From Ralstonia sp. ASV6 (GTDB lineage: Bacteria; Pseudomonadota; Gammaproteobacteria; Burkholderiales; Burkholderiaceae): a stretch of DNA of 55,618 bases. The position numbers and the translations under genes are program-made. Positions within the stretch are counted from its first letter, which is position 1. Each line of letters opens with the position of its first letter. Below are positions 38,765 through 50,067 of this stretch, in pieces. Location: positions 1 to 55,618 of the forward strand of contig NZ_JAELUI010000015.1 in NCBI RefSeq assembly GCF_016429285.1, read 5' to 3'. Under the pieces are notes generated by a model. The model did not search any database, had not been told where the DNA came from, and saw only the letters and a program-made list of their open reading frames with translations.

Positions 38765-39694
38765 ATGACAACGATTGCCTCTTCGGCGCCCTCAGCAGAC
38801 GGCGCCACCCATCACGAGCCGCAATGGACGGCGGCACTGTTCATCCTTGTGGGCGCCTCTGTCTGGGGGATTTCCTGGTATCCGTACCGCCTGCTCGCCG
38901 GGTGGGGGCTGGGCAGCATGCTGGCCTCGTCGGTCACGGGCGCGGTGGCGGCCGTGCTTGCAGCCGTGGTGCTGCGGCGCCACTTTCCGACCTTCCAGTG
39001 GTCCTGGCTGATTCCGGCATTGGGGCTGGCGGCAGGTATCACCAACGCCGGTTTTGTCTGGGGTACGGTGCACGGCACAGTCATGCGGGTGCTGCTGCTG
39101 TTCTATCTCACCCCGGTGTGGACGGCCCTGTTGGCGCGCTTTTGGCTGCATGAGCGCTTGGGGCTGCGCGGCGGTGTTTTGCTCGCATTGGCCTTGTCGG
39201 GTGCCGTGCTGATGCTGTGGTCGGGGCAGGCCGGTACGCCGTGGCCGGGTTCGGCTGCGGAATGGGCGGGGTTGATTGCCGGCTTGGCTTTCGCGTGCAA
39301 CAACGTGCTCTCGCGCTTGGCCGGGCAGCGTCATCCGACCATGCGACCGGAAATGCGTACGGTCGTCGTCTTCACGGGTTGCGCCCTGGTGGGCTTGCCC
39401 GCGGCGGTTTTGCTCGATGGTGTGCAAACGGTACCCGCGGCCATCACGCAAACCAACACATGGATGCTGCTGCTGGGCATGGCGTGCGTGCTGGTGGGCG
39501 GCAATGCGATGGTGCAACGTGGTCTGCAGCGGCTGCCGGCCAATCGCGCCGCGCTGCTGATGCTGTTTGAGATCGTGGTGGCGGCCGTATCGTCGGCACT
39601 GCTCACGTCGGAGCGCTTGTCGATGCAGGAGATGGTGGGCGGTGCCTGCATCATCCTGGCGGGCGCACTGTCGGGGCTGTCGCGGCGCAAGTAA
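38765..39694 (+). CDS. EamA/DMT-family transporter
   Basis: This 309-residue inner-membrane protein has two EamA repeats and about ten hydrophobic helices. It reads AALFILVGASVWGISWYPYRLLAGWGL near the start and LLLFYLTPVWTALLARFWLHERLGLRGGVLLALALSGAVLML at the end of repeat one. Repeat two ends in MLFEIVVAAVSSALLTSERLSMQEMVGGACIILAGALSGL. Members export amino acids, nucleotide sugars or drugs; the substrate is unknown. The frame is open from 38507, but that part is antisense to dapC. The ATG at 38765 has no clear ribosome-binding site and stands right after a terminator hairpin. The next gene starts 36 bases after its stop. Confidence 0.88.
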   Translation: MTTIASSAPSADGATHHEPQWTAALFILVGASVWGISWYPYRLLAGWGLGSMLASSVTGAVAAVLAAVVLRRHFPTFQWSWLIPALGLAAGITNAGFVWGTVHGTVMRVLLLFYLTPVWTALLARFWLHERLGLRGGVLLALALSGAVLMLWSGQAGTPWPGSAAEWAGLIAGLAFACNNVLSRLAGQRHPTMRPEMRTVVVFTGCALVGLPAAVLLDGVQTVPAAITQTNTWMLLLGMACVLVGGNAMVQRGLQRLPANRAALLMLFEIVVAAVSSALLTSERLSMQEMVGGACIILAGALSGLSRRK

Positions 39695-39730
39695 CGCTGG
39701 CGTTTCACGAGTCCATCAAGGAGTGTGCTG

Positions 39731-40777
39731 ATGTTGCTTCGCTCGATTTCCGTTGCGCTGGTTGCCGCCGTGGCAATGGCGGGTGTGTCCGCCCAAGCCG
39801 CACCTGCTGAGAGTGGCCCTGCATATGGCCCTCGGCTGGAGGGTTTCGACTATCCGGCACCTGTGCGCCTGTTCAAGTTCGAATCCCAGGGCAATGCGCT
39901 GGAGATGGCCTATCTGGACGTCAAGCCCGAGCAGGCCAACGGCCAGGTTGCGGTGCTGATGCACGGCAAGAACTTCTGCGCGGCGACTTGGGAAGACACC
40001 ATCAAGGCGTTGACGGGTGCCGGTTACCGCGTGATCGCGCCCGACCAGATCGGCTTCTGCAAGTCGAGCAAGCCGCGCGCCTATCAGTATTCGTTCCAGC
40101 AACTGGCCAGCAACACGCACGCGTTGCTGGCTTCGCTCGGCGTCCAGCAAGCTATCCTGATCGGCCATTCGACCGGTGGCATGCTTGCCACGCGCTATGC
40201 GCTGATGTATCCGACCGAAGTGTCGCGGCTGGTGATGATCAACCCGATCGGCCTGGAAGACTGGAAGGCCAAGGGCGTGCCATCCATGACGGTCGACCAG
40301 TGGTTTGCGCGCGAGAAACAGACCAGCGCCGAGCGCATCCGGGCGTACGAGCAATCCACGTACTACGCGGGCCAATGGCGTACCGACTACGAGCCCTGGG
40401 TGCAGATGCTGGCGGGCATGTATCGCGGCCCGGGGCGTGACCTGGTGGCCTGGAACTCGGCGCTGCTGTACGACATGATCTACACGCAGCCTGTGGTGTA
40501 CGAATTCGGACAGGTGCGCCCCTGGACACTGCTGCTGATCGGCCAGAAGGACACCACTGCCATCGCCAAGGACACCGCGCCGCCGGAAGTGCGCGCCCGT
40601 CTGGGCAACTACCCGGAACTGGGGCGGGCCGCTGCCAAGGCCATTCCGCACGCGACGCTGGTGGAGTTTCCGGATGCGGGCCATGCGCCACAAATTCAGG
40701 ACGCTGTTGCGCTGCACAAGGCATTGCTGGAGTGGCTGGCCAGCCCGGATGTTTCCCGCACGCGCCGGCCGGATTGA
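39731..40777 (+). CDS. Secreted alpha/beta hydrolase
   Basis: This 348-residue protein has a signal peptide (MLLRSISVALVAAVAMAGVSAQA, cleavage near residue 23) and an alpha/beta-hydrolase core. The oxyanion strand is VLMHGKNFCAATWEDTIKAL, and the nucleophile elbow is IGHSTGGM with Ser147. The acid is in LLIGQKDTTA and the histidine in FPDAGHAPQIQDA. The frame opens with GTG at 39725, but ATG at 39731 lies seven bases after AGGAG. It is probably periplasmic. The substrate cannot be named: family members include esterases, epoxide hydrolases and haloalkane dehalogenases. It may share a transcript with the EamA gene. Confidence 0.87.
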   Translation: MLLRSISVALVAAVAMAGVSAQAAPAESGPAYGPRLEGFDYPAPVRLFKFESQGNALEMAYLDVKPEQANGQVAVLMHGKNFCAATWEDTIKALTGAGYRVIAPDQIGFCKSSKPRAYQYSFQQLASNTHALLASLGVQQAILIGHSTGGMLATRYALMYPTEVSRLVMINPIGLEDWKAKGVPSMTVDQWFAREKQTSAERIRAYEQSTYYAGQWRTDYEPWVQMLAGMYRGPGRDLVAWNSALLYDMIYTQPVVYEFGQVRPWTLLLIGQKDTTAIAKDTAPPEVRARLGNYPELGRAAAKAIPHATLVEFPDAGHAPQIQDAVALHKALLEWLASPDVSRTRRPD

Positions 40778-40798
40778 TGCAGACGTGTCCGAAAGGTG

Positions 40799-40845
40799 AA
40801 ATTGCTGACAAATCCTCAGCAATTTGCCTTCTGCGATCGCAAATT
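40799..40845. promoter_or_regulatory. Two overlapping, mutually exclusive hairpins upstream of smc
   Basis: AAATTGCTGA (40799-40808) pairs with TCAGCAATTT (40816-40825), a perfect 10-bp stem. AATTTGC (40821-40827) can instead pair with GCAAATT (40839-40845). The two stems share bases 40821-40825, so only one can form. The first may end the hydrolase message, although its T-tract is short. Together they resemble an attenuator or an operator pair. Confidence 0.45.
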
Positions 40846-41027
40846 TCGTCCATTTTTGTGCCGCTCGGATTGGCTGGAGCCGGGGTGCCCGATGGTATGA
40901 TGACGCCATCCGCGCCCCCGGCGCGCGCCTTGCAATCCCGCGCCCCGTGGCGTTGGCGCGATTGCAGGGCGCATGTCTCGGGCGCCCGCTTCATCACTCT
41001 TACTGATCCCTTCGAGACGACCTCAAC

Positions 41028-44000
41028 GTGCGCCTCTCCTCGATCAAGCTCGCAGGCTTCAAGTCTTTCGTCGATCCGACCAATTTCCATGTTCCGGGCC
41101 AGCTCGTCGGCATCGTCGGCCCGAACGGTTGCGGTAAATCCAACATCATCGACGCCGTGCGCTGGGTGCTCGGCGAATCACGCGCTGCGGAACTCCGTGG
41201 CGAGTCGATGCAGGACGTCATCTTCAACGGCTCCACGCAGCGCAAGCCGGCGGGCCGCGCCAGCGTCGAACTCGTATTCGACAACGCCGAAGGCCGCGCT
41301 GCCGGCCAGTGGAGCCAGTACGCCGAAGTGGCGGTCAAGCGCGTCCTGAGCCGCGACGGTACGTCGTCGTACTTCATCAACAACCAGGCGGTGCGCCGCC
41401 GCGACATCCAGGACATCTTCCTTGGCACGGGCCTGGGCCCGCGCGCTTACGCCATCATCGGGCAGGGGATGATCTCGCGCATCATCGAGGCCAAGCCCGA
41501 TGACATGCGCATTTTTCTGGAAGAAGCCGCTGGCGTGTCCAAGTACAAGGAGCGCCGCCGCGAAACCGAAAACCGCCTGTCCGACACGCGCGAAAACCTC
41601 ACGCGCGTGGAAGACATTCTGCGTGAACTCGGCACCAACCTCGAAAAGCTCGAAGGCCAGGCCGAAGTCGCGCAACGCTTTCAGGCCCTGCAGGCCGATG
41701 GCGAAGAGAAGCAGCATCTGCTGTGGCTGTTGCGCAAGCGCGAAGCACAGGGCGAGCAGGAACGCCACCAGCGTGCCATCGAACAGGCGCAGATCGACCT
41801 CGAAGCACAGACCGCGCAGTTGCGCCACATCGAAGCCGAATTGGAAACGATGCGGGTTGCGCACTACGCGTCGTCCGATGCAATGCATGCCGCACAGGGC
41901 GCGCTATACGAGGCCAACGCCGAGGTCAGCCGCCTGGAAGCCGAGATCCGCTACGTGGTGGAATCGCGCAACCGCATCCAGCAGCAGATCGCCACACTGA
42001 CGGCGCAGCAGGACCAATGGCACACGCAGGGCGATCAGGCGCAGGAAGATCTCGCCGCGGCTGAGGAAGAACTCGCCATGGCCGAGGAGCGTGCCGCTCA
42101 GGCCGCCGAGGACGTCGCTCGCAAGTCCGATGAGCTGCCTGGCATGGAAGCGCAATGGCGCGATGCCCAGGCTGCGCTGAATGATCAGCGGGCAGCCATT
42201 CTGCAGTCGGAACAGGCACTCAAGCTGGAGGCCGCGCACCAACGCAATGCCGATCAGGCACTGCAACAGCTCGACCAGCGCCGCGAACGCCTGACTCAGG
42301 AGTCCAGCGGCCTGGACAAGCCGGACGACGTGCAGCTCGAAACGCTGCGCGCCGAACTGACCGAACAAGAAGAGGTCCTGGCCGAAGCGCAAGCCGCGCT
42401 GGAAGACGCCGAAACGCAACTGCCGCAGCTCGACGAGGCCCGCCGCGCAGCGCAAGACCGCGTGCAATCCGAAGCGGCCGCCATTGCCACCCTGGAAGCG
42501 CGCCTTGCCGCGCTCAAGCAACTGCAGGAAAACGTGCAGACCGACGGCAAGGTCCAGCCGTGGTTGGCCAAGCATGAACTGAGCGAACTGCCGCGCTTCT
42601 GGAAGAAGCTGCAGATTGAACAAGGTTGGGAGCCAGCGTTGGAGTCGGTGCTGCGCGAGAAGCTCGGCGCGCTGGAAGTCTCCAACCTCGATTGGATCAA
42701 GGCGTTTGCCGCTGACGCACCGCCCGCCAAGCTGGCGTTCTATTCGCCACCACCGGCAGCGCGCCCGGTGGAAGCGCCGCCTGGGCTGCGTCCGCTGATG
42801 TCGCTGGTGCAAGTGACCGAGCCGGGCATTCGTGCGGTGCTGCAGGACTGGCTGGCCGACGTCTATATCGCCGACGACATGCAGGCCGCGCTGGCGGCGC
42901 GCCAGACGTTGCCTGAGGGTGGCACGTTTGTCGTCAAGGCTGGGCACCTGATCGGCCGGTCGTCGGTGCAGCTGTATGCGCCGGACTCCGAGCAGGCCGG
43001 CATGCTGGCCCGCGCGCAGGAAATCGAGAACCTGCACAAGCAGGTGCGCGCGCAGATGCTGCTGTCGGACGAGGCCAAGAGCGCTGCCGTGCGTGCAGAT
43101 GCGGCCTACACCCAAGCCAGCCAGGCATTGCTGCATGTGCGAGCCCGCGCTGATCAGGCGACGCGCCGCGTGCACGTGCTGCAGATGGACGTGCTCAAAC
43201 TCTCGCAGGCGATGGAGCGCTACAACGCCCGTAGCGGCCAGATCGATAGCGAGCTGGAGGAGATCCGCGCGCAGATCGAAGAGCAACGCGCTATCCGCGC
43301 TGAGTCAGAAGCCACTTTTGAGCAGCACGATGCGGCCCTCGCCGATATGCAGGCGCGCTTTGAAGACAACCAGCAGGCATTCGAGGCACTCGAAGCCAGC
43401 CTGGGCGACGCCCGCAATGCGCTGCGCGAACTGGAACGCGGCGCGCAGGAAGCGCACTTTGCCGAGCGTAATCTGCAGAATCGCATCGCTGAGTTGAGGC
43501 GCAATATCCAAGTGGCAACCGACCAAGCGCAGCAGATCGTGCTGACGCTGGAAAACGCCCGCGCAGAACTCGAAACCATCAACGAGCAGACCGCCCATAC
43601 CGGCCTGCAAGAAGCGCTGGAACGCCGCGCCGAGAAGGAAGAAAAGCTCGGCGCCGCGCGTATCGAACTGGATGCGCTGACTGCCCAGTTGCGCACCTTC
43701 GATGAGCAGCGGTTGACCGCCGAACGCGCCCAGCAGCCGCTGCGCGACCGCATCACCGAGCTGCAGTTGAAGGAGCAGGCAGCACGTCTGAACCAGGAGC
43801 AGTTCTCCGAGCAGCTCACCACGGCCAACGTGGACGAAGCCGCGCTGGCCGAACGCCTGACTGGCGACCTCAAGCCTTCCTACTTGCAAGGCGAAGTGAC
43901 GCGCATCAACAACGCCATCAACGCGCTGGGCCCGGTCAACATGGCCGCGCTGGATGAGTTGGCTGCGGCGCGCGAGCGCAAGGGTTTTCTCGATGCGCAG

Positions 44001-44543
44001 TCGGCAGATTTGAACGACGCCATCACCACGCTGGAAGACGCCATCCACAAGATTGACCAGGAAACGCGTTCGCTGCTGCAAGGCACGTTCGACCAGGTCA
44101 ACCATCACTTCGGCGAGCTGTTCCCGACGCTGTTCGGCGGCGGCCAAGCCAAGCTGATCATGACCGGTGAAGAGATTCTCGACGCCGGTGTGCAGGTGAT
44201 GGCGCAGCCGCCGGGCAAGAAGAACTCGACGATTCACCTGCTGTCAGGCGGCGAGAAGGCGCTGACCGCGATTGCATTGGTGTTCGCGATGTTCCAGTTG
44301 AACCCGGCGCCGTTCTGCTTGCTGGACGAGGTGGACGCGCCGCTGGACGACGCCAACACCGAGCGCTACGCCAACATGGTCAAACGCATGTCGGACAAGA
44401 CCCAATTCGTTTTTATTTCTCACAACAAGATTGCGATGGAAATGGCGCAACAGCTCATCGGTGTGACCATGCAGGAACAAGGCGTGTCCCGGATCGTGGC
44501 GGTGGATATGGATGCCGCACTGACCATGGCGGAGGCCGCGTAA
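41028..44543 (+). CDS. smc: Chromosome segregation protein SMC
   Basis: This 1171-residue condensin ATPase is involved in chromosome compaction and segregation. The N-terminal head has Walker A GPNGCGKSNI (31-40). Two long coiled coils (about 170-490 and 660-1000) flank a hinge around residues 500-650 with VLREKLGALEVSN and AGHLIGRSSVQLYAPDSEQAGMLAR. The C-terminal head carries the signature LLSGGEKALTAIALVFAMF and Walker B FCLLDEVDAPLDDAN. The start is GTG at 41028, giving the family start RLSSIKLAGFKSFVDPT. The zipA ATG follows its stop directly (TAAATG). scpA/scpB are not in the window. A betaproteobacterium using SMC-ScpAB rather than MukBEF is expected. Confidence 0.96.
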   Translation: MRLSSIKLAGFKSFVDPTNFHVPGQLVGIVGPNGCGKSNIIDAVRWVLGESRAAELRGESMQDVIFNGSTQRKPAGRASVELVFDNAEGRAAGQWSQYAEVAVKRVLSRDGTSSYFINNQAVRRRDIQDIFLGTGLGPRAYAIIGQGMISRIIEAKPDDMRIFLEEAAGVSKYKERRRETENRLSDTRENLTRVEDILRELGTNLEKLEGQAEVAQRFQALQADGEEKQHLLWLLRKREAQGEQERHQRAIEQAQIDLEAQTAQLRHIEAELETMRVAHYASSDAMHAAQGALYEANAEVSRLEAEIRYVVESRNRIQQQIATLTAQQDQWHTQGDQAQEDLAAAEEELAMAEERAAQAAEDVARKSDELPGMEAQWRDAQAALNDQRAAILQSEQALKLEAAHQRNADQALQQLDQRRERLTQESSGLDKPDDVQLETLRAELTEQEEVLAEAQAALEDAETQLPQLDEARRAAQDRVQSEAAAIATLEARLAALKQLQENVQTDGKVQPWLAKHELSELPRFWKKLQIEQGWEPALESVLREKLGALEVSNLDWIKAFAADAPPAKLAFYSPPPAARPVEAPPGLRPLMSLVQVTEPGIRAVLQDWLADVYIADDMQAALAARQTLPEGGTFVVKAGHLIGRSSVQLYAPDSEQAGMLARAQEIENLHKQVRAQMLLSDEAKSAAVRADAAYTQASQALLHVRARADQATRRVHVLQMDVLKLSQAMERYNARSGQIDSELEEIRAQIEEQRAIRAESEATFEQHDAALADMQARFEDNQQAFEALEASLGDARNALRELERGAQEAHFAERNLQNRIAELRRNIQVATDQAQQIVLTLENARAELETINEQTAHTGLQEALERRAEKEEKLGAARIELDALTAQLRTFDEQRLTAERAQQPLRDRITELQLKEQAARLNQEQFSEQLTTANVDEAALAERLTGDLKPSYLQGEVTRINNAINALGPVNMAALDELAAARERKGFLDAQSADLNDAITTLEDAIHKIDQETRSLLQGTFDQVNHHFGELFPTLFGGGQAKLIMTGEEILDAGVQVMAQPPGKKNSTIHLLSGGEKALTAIALVFAMFQLNPAPFCLLDEVDAPLDDANTERYANMVKRMSDKTQFVFISHNKIAMEMAQQLIGVTMQEQGVSRIVAVDMDAALTMAEAA

Positions 44544-48226
<3,683 letters not shown>

Positions 48227-48250
48227 CCAGAAATCGGCGGGAGACTCGGC

Positions 48251-48784
48251 ATGATCCGAAACATCCTCAAAATGGGCGACAGCCGCCTGCTGCGCGTAGC
48301 AAAACGGGTTGAGCGCTTTAACACGCCCGAGCTGACCGCGCTGATCGAAGACATGTTCGACACGATGGACGCCGCGCGGGGTGCCGGTCTGGCGGCTCCG
48401 CAGATCGGCGTGGACCTGCAGGTCGTCATCTTCGGGTTCGATCGTAGCGAGCGCTACCCGGATGCGCCGGCCGTGCCCAAGACGGTGCTCATCAACCCAA
48501 CCATCGAGCCGCTTACCGAAGAGACGGAAGAGGGCTGGGAGGGCTGCCTGTCGGTGCCCGGCCTGCGTGGTGTGGTGCCGCGTTACACGCGCCTGCGCTA
48601 CACCGGCTTTGATCAGCACGGCCACACCATCGACCGCATTGCCGAAGGCTTTCATGCCCGTGTGGTGCAACACGAGTGCGACCACCTTCAGGGCGTGCTG
48701 TACCCCATGCGGGTGAAAGACTTCACCCGCTTCGGCTTTACCGAAATCCTGTTTCCAGAACTGCCTGCAAATCACGACGATTGA
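48251..48784 (+). CDS. def: Peptide deformylase
   Basis: This 177-residue metallo-enzyme removes the N-formyl group from nascent proteins. All three family motifs are present: GLAAPQIG (46-53), EGCLSVP with the metal ligand Cys99, and QHECDHLQG (140-148) with His141, Glu142 and His145. The N-terminus [19 protein letters not shown] is usual. GGGAG precedes the ATG. It follows ligA by 24 bases and is closed by a hairpin with six T. Its C-terminal part ([11 protein letters not shown]) fits a type-1 or type-3 bacterial enzyme. Confidence 0.96.
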   Translation: MIRNILKMGDSRLLRVAKRVERFNTPELTALIEDMFDTMDAARGAGLAAPQIGVDLQVVIFGFDRSERYPDAPAVPKTVLINPTIEPLTEETEEGWEGCLSVPGLRGVVPRYTRLRYTGFDQHGHTIDRIAEGFHARVVQHECDHLQGVLYPMRVKDFTRFGFTEILFPELPANHDD

Positions 48785-48815
48785 GCCGACGGCGAATCGT
48801 GACTGTGGGAGCGCC

Positions 48816-48846
48816 GCACCCGCGGGGGCGGGTGGGTGCATTTTTT
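48816..48846 (+). terminator. Intrinsic terminator after def
   Basis: GCACCC (48816-48821) pairs with GGGTGC (48834-48839), with further G/C pairing inside, followed by A and six T (48841-48846). It closes the smc-zipA-ligA-def run. Confidence 0.7.
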
Positions 48847-48865
48847 CATCCACGACGGAGATGAT

Positions 48866-49987
48866 ATGAAGCGTGATGGTTTGAGGGGCTGGCGCCGGCT
48901 GGCGCTTGGGATGGCCGCAGTGGCCATGCTGGGGTTGGCAGCTTGTGCTGGTCCGCAGGCGACGGACACGGCCGCTGCACCGGCTGCCGAGAAGCCCCAG
49001 GGCCCGGTCTGGCAACGCGTGCATCTGGGTAGCGACGCCGTTGCCTACGACTTCCCGGTCTACGCCAACCATCCGCTTGACGGTGACCTGAGCGGCATTC
49101 GCGAGGTCGTGCTTGTGCAGCACGGCCTGCAGCGCAACGGCAACGATTACTACAAAGCCGGCGCTGATCTGCTCGCGGCCAGCGGCCGTAATCCCGATGA
49201 AGTCCTGCTGATCGCCCCGAACTTTCCCGGTGAGCCAGATGCGGGCAAGGGCTTCGACGGCATGCCGGTGTGGTCAGTGGATGGCTGGATCGGCGGTTTC
49301 AATGCCACCAATGCGCCGTACACCGAACTGAGTTCGCTCAAGGTGCTGGATGATCTGATCGGCTACGTGACCGACCCGGCGCGCGCACCCAACGTCAAGC
49401 GCGTGACGGTGGCCGGACACTCCGGCGGCGGTCAGATCGTGCAGCGCTACGCGGTGCTCAACAACGTGGACGAAGGCATTCGTAAGCGCGGTATCGACTT
49501 GAACTACGTCGTGGCCAATCCGTCGTCGTATCTGTACTTCACGCCGGACCGGCCGCACGGCAAGGGCTTCGCCCGCTACAGCACGCACACCTGCCCGGAC
49601 TACGATCACTACAAGTACGGCATGGTCGACATGGTTCCGTATGCCGCCGGCAAGAGCGGCAAGGTGCTGTTCAGCCGCTATGCACAGCGCCACGTCACGT
49701 ACCTGGTCGGCACGAGCGACAACGACCCGAACCATCGCGTGCTCGACAAGACCTGTGGCGCCGAAGCCGAAGGTCCGACGCGCCTGGACCGCGCCCGCAA
49801 CTACTGGCGCTACGAGCGTCACTTGGCCGGACCGCGTAAGCGCATCAATCACCAGGCGCACGAGGTGATTGGCGTGGGGCACGATCAGGCGAAGATGTTC
49901 GGCTCGCGTTGCGGTGCACAGGCCGTGTTTGGCATGCCGGCATCGGCCAATACCACGGGCGCAGCCTGTCAGCCGCCGCAGCGTTGA
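48866..49987 (+). CDS. Alpha/beta-hydrolase lipoprotein
   Basis: This 373-residue protein has a lipoprotein signal peptide. A basic start KRDGLRGWRRLALG is followed by a hydrophobic run to the lipobox LAAC near residue 27. The core is an alpha/beta-hydrolase with REVVLVQHGLQRNGNDYY at the oxyanion strand and VAGHSGGGQIVQRYA at the nucleophile elbow. A possible acid/His pair lies in VGTSDNDPNHRVLD and IGVGHDQAKMF. Many cysteines (THTCPDYDHY, KTCGAE, SRCGAQ) suggest disulfides outside the cytosol. The substrate is unknown. The ATG at 48866 follows CGGAG; an earlier in-frame start at 48836 overlaps the terminator and is rejected. Confidence 0.85.
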   Translation: MKRDGLRGWRRLALGMAAVAMLGLAACAGPQATDTAAAPAAEKPQGPVWQRVHLGSDAVAYDFPVYANHPLDGDLSGIREVVLVQHGLQRNGNDYYKAGADLLAASGRNPDEVLLIAPNFPGEPDAGKGFDGMPVWSVDGWIGGFNATNAPYTELSSLKVLDDLIGYVTDPARAPNVKRVTVAGHSGGGQIVQRYAVLNNVDEGIRKRGIDLNYVVANPSSYLYFTPDRPHGKGFARYSTHTCPDYDHYKYGMVDMVPYAAGKSGKVLFSRYAQRHVTYLVGTSDNDPNHRVLDKTCGAEAEGPTRLDRARNYWRYERHLAGPRKRINHQAHEVIGVGHDQAKMFGSRCGAQAVFGMPASANTTGAACQPPQR

Positions 49988-50011
49988 TCTGGAGTCGGCC
50001 GCGGCCATAAA

Positions 50012-50047
50012 AAAAACCGGTCAGCGCTGTGGCGTTGACCGGTTTTT
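50012..50047. terminator. Bidirectional intrinsic terminator
   Basis: AAAAACCGGTCA (50012-50023) and TGACCGGTTTTT (50036-50047) pair fully around a 12-base loop. It lies between the convergent lipoprotein and pseudouridine synthase genes and serves both. Confidence 0.9.
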
Positions 50048-50067
50048 CTTTAGGGCGGGGACTGAAC

